Below are positions 33,324-42,277 of a stretch of 64,000 nucleotides of DNA, piece after piece. A program made the position numbers and the translations under genes. Below the pieces are notes generated by a model. That model did no database searches. It saw nothing but the letters and a program-made list of their open reading frames with translations, and had not been told where the DNA came from. This stretch comes from Herbidospora daliensis (GTDB lineage: Bacteria > Actinomycetota > Actinomycetes > Streptosporangiales > Streptosporangiaceae): assembly GCF_001570585.1 (NCBI RefSeq), contig NZ_BBXF01000002.1:186001-250000 (forward strand), in the 5' to 3' direction. Position 1 is the stretch's first letter. Each line of letters begins with the position of its first letter.

Positions 33324-34291
33324 GCGAACCGGAGATCACCGTCGTCATCCCGACCGTGGGCCGCGGCACGCTGCGCGCGGTCGCCGAGGCGGTGCCGGAA
33401 CGGTTCCCGCTCATCGTGGTCGACGACCGGCCGTGGCGGCGCGTCGACCGGCTGCCCGTCGGGGAGCCGTCGGCGACGCTCGTCATCCTGCCCTCGGGCG
33501 GACGCGGCCCGGCGGCGGCCCGGAACCACGGGTGGCGCGCGGCCTCGACCGAATGGGTCGTCTTCCTCGACGACGACGTGCTGCCGGGGCCCGGATGGGC
33601 CGAGAAGCTGGGCGACGACCTGCGCGATCTGCCGCCCGAGGCGGCGGGCTCGCAGGCCCGGATCGTGGTGCCGCTCGACGGGGGCAGGCCGCCGACCGAC
33701 GCCGAACGCAACACCCTGGGCCTGACCACGGCCCGGTGGATCACCGCCGACATGGCGTTCCGGCGCAGCGCGCTGGCCGCCGTGGGCGGCTTCGACGAAC
33801 GTTTCCCCCGCGCCTACCGCGAGGACGCCGACCTGGCGCTGCGGCTGACCTCGGCCGGGCACCGGCTGGTGACCGGCCGGCGGACCACCGTCCACCCCGT
33901 CAGGGACGAGGGCTTCTGGGCGAGCCTGCGGCGGCAGCGCGGCAACGCCGACGACGCGCTGATGCGCCGGATCCACGGCCCCGGCTGGCGGGCCCGCGTC
34001 GGCGCTCCCGGCCGGTTGAGCCAGCACCTGGTGACGACCGCGCTCGGGCTGACCGCCGCCGGCCTGGCCTGGCGCGGCCACCCCGCCGCCGCCCGGCTCG
34101 CGTTCGCGGGCTGGGCCGGGCTGACCGCCCGCTTCGCCTGGAGCCGGATCGCCCCGGGACCGAGGACGCCGTCGGAGGTGCTGCGCATGGCCGCGACCAG
34201 CGTGCTGATACCGCCCGCCGCCTGCCTGCACCGGCTGGGCGGCGAACTGCGGGTCCGAGTGAGAGGGGGAGGCGCGTGCATCCGCACCTGA
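33320..34291 (+). CDS. Family 2 glycosyltransferase
   Basis: A 323-residue GT-A fold enzyme. ITVVIPTVGRG begins the Rossmann-like domain; VDDRPW and FLDDDVLPGPGW hold the metal/nucleotide aspartates; YREDADLALRL supplies the ED acceptor motif. A C-terminal region with hydrophobic segments (about 240-300) may contact the membrane. It uses a nucleotide sugar to extend the cluster's glycan. The ATG overlaps the carbamoyltransferase stop, and the 3' end overlaps gmhA by 16 bases. Confidence 0.88.
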   Translation: MSEPEITVVIPTVGRGTLRAVAEAVPERFPLIVVDDRPWRRVDRLPVGEPSATLVILPSGGRGPAAARNHGWRAASTEWVVFLDDDVLPGPGWAEKLGDDLRDLPPEAAGSQARIVVPLDGGRPPTDAERNTLGLTTARWITADMAFRRSALAAVGGFDERFPRAYREDADLALRLTSAGHRLVTGRRTTVHPVRDEGFWASLRRQRGNADDALMRRIHGPGWRARVGAPGRLSQHLVTTALGLTAAGLAWRGHPAAARLAFAGWAGLTARFAWSRIAPGPRTPSEVLRMAATSVLIPPAACLHRLGGELRVRVRGGGACIRT

Positions 34292-34827
34292 ACGATCTGA
34301 CCGCCACGCTGAACCGGCTGGAGCACGAGACGGCCCGCGTCCGCGTGTGGGGCCGCAAGCTGGCCGGCGTCCTCGACGACGGGGGACGCCTGCTGGCCTG
34401 CGGAAACGGCGGGTCGGCGGCCGAGGCGCAACATCTGACCGCCGAGCTCGTCGGCCGGTTCCGCGCCGACCGACGGCCGTACGCGGCCATCGCCCTGCAC
34501 GCCGACACCTCGTCGACCACGGCGATCTGCAACGACTACGGCCCGGAGGAGGTCTTCGCCCGCCAGGTGCGGGCGCACGGACGCCCCGGCGACGTGCTGC
34601 TCTCGTTGTCGACCAGCGGGGCCAGCCCGAACGTGCTGGCCGCCACCCGCACCGCCCGCGACTGCGGCCTGATGACCTGGGCGCTGACCGGCCCGCCGCC
34701 CAACGACCTGGCGACCCTCTGCGACGACGCGATCCCGGTCCCGTCGGGCAGCCCGTGCGTCGTCCAGGAGGTGCATCTGGTGCTCGTCCACCTGCTGTGC
34801 GAGGCGATCGAGGAGGCGCTGCCGTGA
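34276..34827 (+). CDS. gmhA: Sedoheptulose-7-phosphate isomerase-like SIS protein
   Basis: A 183-residue SIS-domain protein. LLACGNGGSAAEAQHLTAEL and LSLSTSGASPNVLAA are near-identical to the GmhA active site, and QEVHLVLVHLLCE carries the catalytic histidine helix. GmhA converts sedoheptulose 7-phosphate to D-glycero-D-manno-heptose 7-phosphate, the first step to activated heptose. The GTG start follows GAGGGGGAGG. Enzymes for the next steps are encoded by the following gene and by gmhB upstream. Confidence 0.92.
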   Translation: MHPHLNDLTATLNRLEHETARVRVWGRKLAGVLDDGGRLLACGNGGSAAEAQHLTAELVGRFRADRRPYAAIALHADTSSTTAICNDYGPEEVFARQVRAHGRPGDVLLSLSTSGASPNVLAATRTARDCGLMTWALTGPPPNDLATLCDDAIPVPSGSPCVVQEVHLVLVHLLCEAIEEALP

Positions 34828-36182
34828 CCGGACCTCTGGTCGTCATCGGCGACACCCTGCTGGACTGCGATCTCGACGGGCGCAGCGACCGGGTCGCGCC
34901 CGACTCGGGTGCGCCCGTGATCGAGGACGCGGCGGAGCGCGTGCGGCCGGGCGGGGCCGGGCTGGCCGCGCTGCTGGCGGCGGCCGACGGCACGCAGGTC
35001 GTGCTGGTCACGCCGCTCGGCGACGACCCGGACGGCCGGCTGCTGCACCGCCTGCTGGCCCGGCACCTGATCGTGGTCCCGCTGCCGATGCGCGGCACGA
35101 CCGTGCGCAAGACCCGGATCAGGGTCGGCGGCGACACGCTCGCCCGGCTCGACTCCGGCGACGGCGTGGCGGGCGAGCTGACCGGCCGGGCGCTGCCGGT
35201 GCTGCGGCGGGCGGGCGCGGTCCTCGTCTCCGACTACGGGCGCGGCACCGCCGACCTGGTCGCGAAGCTGCTGCCCGGCCTGGCCGCCGCCCCGGTGGTG
35301 TGGGATCCGCACCCGCGCGGCCCGCTGCCGCCCGAGTGCACGATGGTGACCCCGAACCTGGCCGAGACGGCCGCGCTGACCGGTTCCGGCGAGCCCGCCG
35401 AGGCGGCCCGCCGCCTGCTGGCCATGCTCGGCGGGGAGGCCGTGGCGGTCACCCTCGGGGCCGAGGGCGCCCGCTTCCACTCCGGCGACCGCGGTTTCCA
35501 CGTGCCGGTGCCCGAGCCGGTCACGAGCGGCGACACCTGCGGCGCGGGCGACCGGTTCGCCACGGCGGCGGCCGCCGCCCTGCTCGGCGGGGCGACCTGC
35601 GCCGAGGCGGCCGTGGCGGCGACCGCGGCGGCCACCGCGTTCGTCGCGGCCGGGGGCGTCGCGACGGTTCCGGTCGCCGCGCCCGAGGGCGACGCCGACG
35701 TGCTGCGCCGGGCCGACCGGGTGCGCCGGGCGGGCGGCCGGGTGGTCGCCACCGGCGGCTGCTTCGACCTGCTGCACGCCGGTCACGTCAGCCTGCTGCG
35801 CCGGGCCCGGGAGCTCGGCGACCTGCTGGTCGTCTGCCTCAACTCCGACCTGTCGGTGCGCCGCCTCAAGGGCAAGGGCCGCCCGGTCTCCCGGCAGGAG
35901 GACCGGATGGCCGTGCTCCACGCGCTGGAGGACGTCGACGGGGTCGTCGTGTTCGACGAGGACACCCCGGCCGAGGTCATCCGCGCCCTGCGGCCCCACG
36001 TGTGGGTCAAGGGCTCCGACTACGGCGGCCGGGCGCTGCCCGAGTCGGCGGTGCTGGCCGACGTCGGCGCCGAACTGGTGCTGCTCGACACGGTGCCCGA
36101 ACGCTCCACCACCCGGCTCATCACGGCCGCCGCCCGACGGCCCGACCTCTGGAAGGAACATCGATGCTGGGAAACATCCTGA
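34824..36182 (+). CDS. hldE: Bifunctional heptose kinase / adenylyltransferase (HldE-like)
   Basis: A 452-residue two-domain protein. Residues 1-300 are a PfkB/ribokinase-like kinase (VVIGDTLLDCDLDG at the start; SGDTCGAGDRFATAAA, whose GAGD aspartate is the base). Residues about 310-445 are a nucleotidyltransferase with GGCFDLLHAGHVSLL (HxGH), KGKGRP and VKGSDYGG. The same fusion in E. coli HldE phosphorylates heptose 7-phosphate at C1 and, after GmhB, adenylylates it. Length is slightly below HldE. The GTG overlaps the gmhA stop; the last six codons run into the next gene. Confidence 0.92.
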   Translation: MTGPLVVIGDTLLDCDLDGRSDRVAPDSGAPVIEDAAERVRPGGAGLAALLAAADGTQVVLVTPLGDDPDGRLLHRLLARHLIVVPLPMRGTTVRKTRIRVGGDTLARLDSGDGVAGELTGRALPVLRRAGAVLVSDYGRGTADLVAKLLPGLAAAPVVWDPHPRGPLPPECTMVTPNLAETAALTGSGEPAEAARRLLAMLGGEAVAVTLGAEGARFHSGDRGFHVPVPEPVTSGDTCGAGDRFATAAAAALLGGATCAEAAVAATAAATAFVAAGGVATVPVAAPEGDADVLRRADRVRRAGGRVVATGGCFDLLHAGHVSLLRRARELGDLLVVCLNSDLSVRRLKGKGRPVSRQEDRMAVLHALEDVDGVVVFDEDTPAEVIRALRPHVWVKGSDYGGRALPESAVLADVGAELVLLDTVPERSTTRLITAAARRPDLWKEHRCWETS

Positions 36183-36841
36183 TCACGGGAGGCGCGTCCG
36201 GCCTCGGGCTGGCCACCGCGCGGGCCGTCGCCAAGGCGGGCGGGCGGCCGCTGATCATCGACCGCGCCGTGCCGGAGGACTTCGAGCACGTCCGCGCCGA
36301 CCTGGCCGACGGCCAGGCGACCGAGGCGGCCGTCCGGTCGCTCGCCCGGTCGGCCGGCGGGCTCGACGGCGTCTTCACCGCCGCCGGGACCGACGCCTGC
36401 GGCGCGCTCACCGACGTGCCCGCCGGGACGTGGGAACGCGTCGTGCGGGTGAACCTGCTGGGCACGGCCGCCGTGGTGCGGGCCGCGCTGCCGTTCCTGG
36501 TCGAGAGCCGGGGGCGGGTGGTGACCTGCGCGTCCACGCTCGGGATCAAGGCCGTCGGCGACGCCACGGCCTACTGCGCGAGCAAGTTCGGCGTCGTCGG
36601 GTTCACCCGGGCGCTGGCGGCGGAACTGGCCGGGACGGTGGGCGTGACGCTGCTGATCCCGGGCGGCATGAGCACCAGCTTCTTCGACGGCCGCCCCGAC
36701 CAGTACAAACCCGGCCCGGACGCCCAGCTCAACCGCCCCGAGGACGTCGCCGAGACGGTCGTGTTCGCGTTGTCCCAGCCGTCCGGGTGCGAGTTGCGGG
36801 AACTGGTCGTCTGCCACTCGATGGAGACGTCGTGGCCCTAG
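36164..36841 (+). CDS. Short-chain dehydrogenase/reductase of the sugar cluster
   Basis: A 225-residue classical SDR. ILITGGASGLGLATA binds the nucleotide; TCASTLGIKAVGDATAYCASKFG contains the catalytic Ser, Tyr and Lys (YxxxK). It is too short and of the wrong subtype to be HldD, which is an extended SDR, so a different oxidation or reduction of a sugar is likely. Starts 19 bases inside the HldE gene's end with GGAAGGA upstream and overlaps the next gene by 10 bases. Confidence 0.86.
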   Translation: MLGNILITGGASGLGLATARAVAKAGGRPLIIDRAVPEDFEHVRADLADGQATEAAVRSLARSAGGLDGVFTAAGTDACGALTDVPAGTWERVVRVNLLGTAAVVRAALPFLVESRGRVVTCASTLGIKAVGDATAYCASKFGVVGFTRALAAELAGTVGVTLLIPGGMSTSFFDGRPDQYKPGPDAQLNRPEDVAETVVFALSQPSGCELRELVVCHSMETSWP

Positions 36842-37698
36842 ACCTGCTGGTGCTGCGCGGCCTGGGGCTCGGCGACCTGCTCACCGGGCTGCCCGCGCTG
36901 CGCGCCCTGCGGCGGGCCTTCCCGGCCCACCGGCTGGTGCTGGCGGCGCCCGCGACGTACCGGGAACTGCTGGGCGGGGAGGCGGACGTGTGGCTCGACG
37001 TGCGCGGGCCCGGTCCGGTGCCGGTGACCGGCTGCGACGTCGCGGTCAACCTGCACGGCCGGGGGCCCGAGAGCGTCGCGGCGCTGCGCGCGGCCGAGCC
37101 CCGCCTGCTGATGAGCCACACGGCCGGGCCGCCTTGGAACCCGGCCGCGCACGAGGTCGCCAGGTGGTGCGACCTGCTCGGCTGGTACGGCGTGCCCGCC
37201 GACCCGGCCGACCTCCGGCTCGGCCCGCACGAGGGCGGCGGGCCGATCGTCGTCCACCCAGGCGCGGCCTTCGCGGCCCGTCGCTGGCCGCCCGAACGGT
37301 TCGCCGGCGTGGCCGCCGCGCTGCGCGCCGAAGGACGGCCCGTGGTCGTCACGGCCGGCCCCGGCGAGAGCGGCCTGGCCGCGCGGGTCGCGGGAGACCT
37401 GCCGGTGCTGACGCCGACGCTGCCGGAACTGGCCGAGCTGGTGCGCCGGGCCCGGCTGGTGATCTGCGGCGACACCGGCGTGGCCCACCTCGCCGCCGCC
37501 TACGGCACGCCGTCGGTGGTGCTGTTCGGCCCCACGCCCCCCTCGGCGTGGGGGCCGCCGCCGGGACCCCACCGGGTCATCTGGCACGGCCGCACGGGCG
37601 ACCCGCACGGCCGGACCCCCGACCCGGGGCTTCTGGAGATCACGGTGACCGAGGTGCTGGGCGCGGCCCGGGACCGGCTGGAGGTGAGCGTCGCATGA
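36832..37698 (+). CDS. Family 9 glycosyltransferase (heptosyltransferase-like) 1
   Basis: A 288-residue GT-B enzyme of family 9. LDLLVLRGLGLGDLLTGLPALRALRRAFP is the family N-terminus; IVVHPGAAFAARRWPPERFAGV and ICGDTGVAHLAAAYGTPSVVLFGPT are the donor-binding signatures. Family 9 enzymes in Gram-negatives transfer ADP-heptose to lipid A core. With gmhA, hldE and gmhB beside it, an ADP-heptose donor is likely here too. It is shorter than typical WaaC/WaaF (about 320-350). The GTG start overlaps the SDR gene by 10 bases. Confidence 0.9.
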   Translation: MALDLLVLRGLGLGDLLTGLPALRALRRAFPAHRLVLAAPATYRELLGGEADVWLDVRGPGPVPVTGCDVAVNLHGRGPESVAALRAAEPRLLMSHTAGPPWNPAAHEVARWCDLLGWYGVPADPADLRLGPHEGGGPIVVHPGAAFAARRWPPERFAGVAAALRAEGRPVVVTAGPGESGLAARVAGDLPVLTPTLPELAELVRRARLVICGDTGVAHLAAAYGTPSVVLFGPTPPSAWGPPPGPHRVIWHGRTGDPHGRTPDPGLLEITVTEVLGAARDRLEVSVA

Positions 37699-38639
37699 GG
37701 ACCGTCGTGACCGGCGGGGCCGGGTTCCTCGGCTCCTACCTGTGCGAACGGCTGCTCGACCGGGGCGACGAGGTGGTCTGCCTCGACAACCTGCTCACCG
37801 GCGACCCCGAGAACGTCGCCCACCTGATGGAGCGGCCGGGCTTCCGGATGGTCGACTGCGACGTGACCGAGTTCCTGCACGTGTCGGGGCCGGTCGACCT
37901 GGTGCTGCACTTCGCCTCGGCCGCGTCCCCGGCCGACTACCTGGCCTATCCCGTCGAGACCCTCAAGGTCGGCAGCACCGGCACCCTCCACACGCTGGGC
38001 CTGGCCAGGGAGAAGGGCGCCCGGTTCGTGCTGGCGTCCACCAGCGAGGTCTACGGCGACCCGCTCGAGCACCCGCAGCGGGAGGGCTACTGGGGCAACG
38101 TCAACCCGGTCGGCCCCCGCAGCGTGTACGACGAGGCCAAGCGGTTCGGCGAGTCCCTCACCACCGCCTACGGCCACGCCCACGACATGGACACCGCGAT
38201 CGTCCGCATCTTCAACACCTACGGGCCGCGGATGCGCCCCCACGACGGCCGCGCCATCCCGACGTTCATCCGCCAGGCCCTTGCCGGGGAGCCGATCACG
38301 GTCACCGGCAGCGGCGAGCAGACCCGCTCGATCTGCTACGTCGACGACACCGTCGCGGGCATCCTCGCCCTGGCCGACAGCGACTTCGGCGGCCCGGTGA
38401 ACATCGGCAACCCGGCCGAGACGACCATGACCGAGCTGGCCAGGGAGATCCGCGACCTGGCCGGGTCGTCGTCCCCGATCGTGTACGTCGACCGTCCGGT
38501 CGACGACCCGCACCGGCGCTGCCCCGACACCTCACTGGCCGCCGCCCGGCTCGGCTGGCGGCCCTCGGTCCCGGCCACGGCGGGGCTGCGCCGCACGATC
38601 CGCTGGTTCGCGGAGGAGAGGGAGCCGACGAGGGGATGA
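37695..38639 (+). CDS. UDP-glucuronate decarboxylase (UDP-xylose synthase)-like extended SDR
   Basis: A 314-residue extended SDR. VTGGAGFLGSYLCERLL binds NAD. The region ASTSEVYGDPLEHPQREGYW, then VNPVGPRSVYDEAKRFGE and IFNTYGPRM follows UDP-xylose synthase closely; Tyr and Lys of YDEAK are catalytic. C-terminal PVNIGNPAETTMTELA also matches. It probably makes UDP-xylose (or a 4-keto intermediate) for one of the glycosyltransferases in the cluster. Overlaps both neighbours by four bases (ATGA). Confidence 0.87.
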   Translation: MRTVVTGGAGFLGSYLCERLLDRGDEVVCLDNLLTGDPENVAHLMERPGFRMVDCDVTEFLHVSGPVDLVLHFASAASPADYLAYPVETLKVGSTGTLHTLGLAREKGARFVLASTSEVYGDPLEHPQREGYWGNVNPVGPRSVYDEAKRFGESLTTAYGHAHDMDTAIVRIFNTYGPRMRPHDGRAIPTFIRQALAGEPITVTGSGEQTRSICYVDDTVAGILALADSDFGGPVNIGNPAETTMTELAREIRDLAGSSSPIVYVDRPVDDPHRRCPDTSLAAARLGWRPSVPATAGLRRTIRWFAEEREPTRG

Positions 38640-39619
38640 GCGCTCACGTCCTGCTGGCCCGCCTCGACAGCGTCGGGGACGTGCTGCTGATGGGCCCGGC
38701 GGTCCGCGCCGTGGCGGCGGGGGCCGACCGGGTGACCCTGCTGGCGGGCCCGCGCGGGCGGTCGGCCGCCGACCTGCTGCCGGGCGTCGACCGGGTGCTG
38801 GAGTGGCCGGCGCCCTGGATCGAGCCCGAACCCGACCCGGTCGATCCGGAGCACCTGCGGCTGCTGGTCAAGATGGCCGACGACGTCGACCGGGCGCTGA
38901 TCTTCACCTCGTTCCACCAGTCGCCGCTGCCGCTGGCGCTGCTGCTGCGGATGGCCGGGGTGCCGTGGATCGGCGCGATCAGCGACGACTACCCGGGCTC
39001 GCTGCTCGACCTGCGGCACCGGGTGCCCGACGACATTCCGGAGGCCGAACGCGCCCTCAGCCTGACCACGGCCGCCGGATACACGCCGCGCGGCTTCCAT
39101 CTGGCGGTGCGGCGGCCGCTGCCCGATCCCGGCCTGCCCGCGGGCTACCTCGTCGTGCATCCGGGCACCTCGGTGCCCGCGCGGGCGTGGCCGCCGGGCC
39201 ACTGCGCCGAGCTGGTCGAACTGCTCGCCCGGCACGGCCACCCGGTGGTGGTGACCGGCTCCCCCGGCGAACGCGAGCTGACCTCCCGCGTCGCCGGGCG
39301 GCACGGCGTCGACCTCGGCGGGCGCACCACCCTGGAAGAACTGGCCGGGGTGCTGGCCGGGGCCCGCGTGGTGGTGGCCGGGAACACCGGCCCCGCCCAC
39401 CTGGCCGCCGCCGTCGGCACGCCCGTCGTGTCACTGTTCGCGCCGACGGTGCCCGCCGTCAGGTGGGCGCCCTACGGAGTCCCGCACCGGCTGCTGGGCG
39501 ACCAGCACGCCGCCTGCGCCGGGACCCGGGCCACGGTCTGCCCGGTCGCCGGGCACCCGTGCCTGAGCTCGGTGGTCCCGGCCGAGGTGTACGAGGCGAT
39601 CGAGGAGGTCCGGCGATGA
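38636..39619 (+). CDS. Family 9 glycosyltransferase (heptosyltransferase-like) 2
   Basis: A 327-residue GT9 enzyme: VLLARLDSVGDVLLMGPAVRAVA at the start, YLVVHPGTSVPARAWPPGHCAELVELL and VVAGNTGPAHLAAAVGTPVVSLFAPT in the C-terminal domain, ending with a WaaF-like Cys-containing segment (HAACAGTRATVCPVAGHPCLSSV). Such cysteines are seen in many Gram-negative heptosyltransferases. It is the second GT9 of the cluster, divergent enough from the first to add a different residue. ATGA overlap with the preceding gene. Confidence 0.9.
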   Translation: MSAHVLLARLDSVGDVLLMGPAVRAVAAGADRVTLLAGPRGRSAADLLPGVDRVLEWPAPWIEPEPDPVDPEHLRLLVKMADDVDRALIFTSFHQSPLPLALLLRMAGVPWIGAISDDYPGSLLDLRHRVPDDIPEAERALSLTTAAGYTPRGFHLAVRRPLPDPGLPAGYLVVHPGTSVPARAWPPGHCAELVELLARHGHPVVVTGSPGERELTSRVAGRHGVDLGGRTTLEELAGVLAGARVVVAGNTGPAHLAAAVGTPVVSLFAPTVPAVRWAPYGVPHRLLGDQHAACAGTRATVCPVAGHPCLSSVVPAEVYEAIEEVRR

Positions 39620-40521
39620 GGATCCTGGCCTGGCACGTGCACGGCTCCTGGATGACGGCGTTCGTCCACGGCCCGCACGACTACCTGGTCCCGGTCACCC
39701 CCGACCGTGGCCCCTACGGCAGGGGCCGCGCCCGCACCTACGACTGGCCGGCCAACGCTCGCGAGGTCGCCCCGGAGCGGCTGCGCGACGAGCACGTGGA
39801 CGTCGTCGTCCTCCAGCGCCCCGACGAGCTGGAGCTGGCCCGCCGCTGGCTGGGCCGCGACGTGCCGTGGGTGTACGTCGAGCACAACACCCCGCCCGAC
39901 GTGCGGACCCGCCACCCCATGGCCGACCGGGGCGGGCCGCTCGTGCACGTCACCCACTTCAACCGCCTCTTCTGGGACAACGGCCGGGCCGCCGCCACCG
40001 TGATCGAGCACGGCGTGCCCGACCCCGGCGGGCGCTACACCGGCGAGCTCGCCCGGTCGGCCGCCGTGATCAACGAGCCGGTCCGCCGGACCCGCGTGGC
40101 CGGCACCGACCTGCTGCCCCTCTTCTCGCCCGTGGACGTCTTCGGCATCGGCACCGAGGCGCTGGAGAACGGCCAGGGCGACCTCCCCCACGACCGCATG
40201 CTGACCGAACTGGCGCGGCGGCGGGTCTACGTCCATCCGTACCGGTGGACCTCGCTCGGGCTGTCGCTGCTGGAGGCGATGGCCCTCGGCATGCCCGTCG
40301 TCGCGGTCGCCTCGACCGAGGCCGGGGAGGCCGTGCCGCCCGAGGCGGGCGTGTTGTCCACCGACCCCCACCGGCTCGCCGAGGCGGCGCGGCAGTTCGC
40401 CGCCGACCCCGATCTCGCCCGCCACGCGGGTGAGGCGGCCCGCGCGGCGGCCCTCGGCCGCTACGGACTCGACCGGTTCCTCGCCGACTGGGACCGGCTG
40501 CTCAAGGAGGTGGTGCGATGA
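39616..40521 (+). CDS. GT-B glycosyltransferase (family 4-like C-terminal domain)
   Basis: A 301-residue protein. The N-terminal domain (MRILAWHVHGSWMTAFVHGPHDY) is unusual, with VYVEHNTPP and HVTHFNRLFWDNG typical of acceptor-side GT4 loops. The C-terminal donor site has VYVHPYRWTSLGLSLLEAMALGMPVVAVASTEAGE, the ExE-type signature. Shorter than most GT4 enzymes because the linker region is reduced. ATGA overlap at both ends indicates translation coupled to neighbours. Sugar donor unknown. Confidence 0.83.
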   Translation: MRILAWHVHGSWMTAFVHGPHDYLVPVTPDRGPYGRGRARTYDWPANAREVAPERLRDEHVDVVVLQRPDELELARRWLGRDVPWVYVEHNTPPDVRTRHPMADRGGPLVHVTHFNRLFWDNGRAAATVIEHGVPDPGGRYTGELARSAAVINEPVRRTRVAGTDLLPLFSPVDVFGIGTEALENGQGDLPHDRMLTELARRRVYVHPYRWTSLGLSLLEAMALGMPVVAVASTEAGEAVPPEAGVLSTDPHRLAEAARQFAADPDLARHAGEAARAAALGRYGLDRFLADWDRLLKEVVR

Positions 40522-41717
40522 GGATCGCGATGGTTTCGGAGCACGCCAGCCCGCTGGCCGGGCTGGGCACCCCGGACGCGGGCGGCCAGAACGTCCACGT
40601 GGCGGCGCTGGCGACCGCGCTCGCGGCGCTCGGCCACGAGGTCACCGTCTACACCCGTAGAGACGACCCCGGCCTGCCCGAACGGGTGCCGCTCTGCCCC
40701 GGCGTCACGGTCGCCCACGTGCCCGCCGGGCCGCCGGCGCCGATCCCGAAGGACGACATCCTGCCGTGGGTGCCCGACTTCGCCTCCTGGTTGCGGGAGC
40801 AGTGGGCCTTCGAGCGGCCCGACGTGGCGCACAGCCACTTCTGGATGAGCGGCCTGGCCACGCTCGGCGCGGCCGGGCGGCTGGGCGTGCCGGTCGCGCA
40901 CACCTTCCACGCGCTGGGCACCGTCAAGCGGCGCCACCAGGGCCCGGCCGACACCAGCCCGGCCGAGCGCATCGCCGCCGAGACGGCCATCGGCCGCGCC
41001 GCCGACGTGATCGTCTCGACCTGCCCCGACGAGGTCGACGAGCTGGCCCGGATGGGGGTGCCCCGCCACCGCGCCCGCGTGGTGCCGTGCGGGGTCGACC
41101 TCGGCCTGTTCCGTCCCGGCGAGCCCGGTGAACGCCGGGCGCGGCCGAGGTTGTTGTCGATCGGGCGGCTGGTGCCGCGCAAGGGCGTCGACACGGTGAT
41201 CCAGGCGCTGCCGTACCTGCCGGACGCCGAGCTGGTCATCGGCGGCGGGCGGCCCGTCGACGACCTCGACCACGACGAGGAGGCGACCCGGCTACGGGCC
41301 GAGGCCGGCCGCGTCGGCGTGGCCGACCGGGTGACCTTCACCGGCCAGGTGGCGCGCGATGACGTGCCGGGCCTGATGCGCTCGGCCGCCGCCGTGGTCT
41401 GCGTGCCCTGGTACGAGCCCTTCGGCATGGTCGTGCTGGAGGCGATGGCCTGCGGGGTGCCGGTGATCGCGTCGGCGGTCGGCGGCCAGAAGGACACCGT
41501 GGTCAACGAGGTGACCGGCCTGCTGGTGCCGCCGCGCCGGCCGACGGCCGTCGCCGGGGCGGTCCGGCGACTGCTGGACGACCCCCTGGAGAGCGACTCG
41601 TTCGGGATCGCCGGAGCCGACCGCGCCGCCACCCGCTACGGCTGGGACCGGGTGGCGCGGGACACCGTCGCCGCCTACGCCCAGGCGATGCGCCGCGTGG
41701 AACGCACGGCCTCATGA
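40518..41717 (+). CDS. Family 4 glycosyltransferase
   Basis: A 399-residue GT-B enzyme. MVSEHASPLAGLGTPDAGGQNVHVAALATAL is the glycine-rich acceptor-domain start; HSHFWMSGLATL and AHTFHALGTVKRRH follow; the donor domain has LLSIGRLVPRKGVDTVIQAL and PWYEPFGMVVLEAMACGVPVIAS with the E-x7-E pair. It closely resembles MshA/sucrose-phosphate-synthase-like actinobacterial enzymes, which use UDP-sugars, but the context argues for the cluster's glycan rather than mycothiol. Overlaps both neighbours by four bases. Confidence 0.9.
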   Translation: MRIAMVSEHASPLAGLGTPDAGGQNVHVAALATALAALGHEVTVYTRRDDPGLPERVPLCPGVTVAHVPAGPPAPIPKDDILPWVPDFASWLREQWAFERPDVAHSHFWMSGLATLGAAGRLGVPVAHTFHALGTVKRRHQGPADTSPAERIAAETAIGRAADVIVSTCPDEVDELARMGVPRHRARVVPCGVDLGLFRPGEPGERRARPRLLSIGRLVPRKGVDTVIQALPYLPDAELVIGGGRPVDDLDHDEEATRLRAEAGRVGVADRVTFTGQVARDDVPGLMRSAAAVVCVPWYEPFGMVVLEAMACGVPVIASAVGGQKDTVVNEVTGLLVPPRRPTAVAGAVRRLLDDPLESDSFGIAGADRAATRYGWDRVARDTVAAYAQAMRRVERTAS

Positions 41718-42253
41718 GCGGCTCCTCGACCGCGGTCATCGTGATGGACGTGCTCAACCCCTACGACCACGAGGACGCCGAGGCGCTGGCCGCCAACGTG
41801 GAGGGGACGATCGGCCCGATCAGCGGGCTGATCGACAAGGCCAGGCGGGCCGGCGTGGAGCTGATCTTCGTCAACGACAACCACGGCGACTTCAGCGCCA
41901 CCCGCGACGACCTGATCCGGCGCGCCCTGGCGGGCCGGCGGCCCGACCTGGTCGAACCGCTGGTGCCGCCGGGGAACTTCGCGTTCCTGCCGAAGGTCCG
42001 CCACAGCGTCTTCTACGGCACCCCGCTGGAGTACGCGCTCAACCGCGAGCACGTCGAGACGGTCGTCCTGGCGGGCCAGGTGACCGAGCAGTGCGTGCTC
42101 TACAGCGCCCTCGACGCCTACGTGCGCGAGTTCACGGTGCGGATCGCCGTCGACGGCGTGGCGGCCATCCACGACGACCTCGGGACGGCGGCCCTGCGCA
42201 TGATGGAGCGGAACATGCGGGCCGACCTGCTCCCGGCCGCCGACTGCCTGTGA
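41714..42253 (+). CDS. Isochorismatase-like cysteine hydrolase
   Basis: A 179-residue hydrolase. The triad is visible as Asp12 (VIVMDVLNP), the Lys in FLPKVRHSVF and the Cys in GQVTEQCVLYSALDAY. Members hydrolyse amides or vinyl ethers (nicotinamidase, isochorismatase, N-carbamoylsarcosine amidase). It is the last gene of the sugar operon, overlapping the GT4 gene by four bases. A role on a carbamoyl or amide group of the product is possible but unproven. Confidence 0.86.
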   Translation: MSGSSTAVIVMDVLNPYDHEDAEALAANVEGTIGPISGLIDKARRAGVELIFVNDNHGDFSATRDDLIRRALAGRRPDLVEPLVPPGNFAFLPKVRHSVFYGTPLEYALNREHVETVVLAGQVTEQCVLYSALDAYVREFTVRIAVDGVAAIHDDLGTAALRMMERNMRADLLPAADCL

Positions 42254-42277
42254 CCGACTGCCTGTGACGGAGATCTG

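Noticed and set aside
36164-36841. SDR as the missing HldD heptose epimerase
   Set aside because: It is a short classical SDR with YxxxK; HldD is an extended SDR of over 300 residues.
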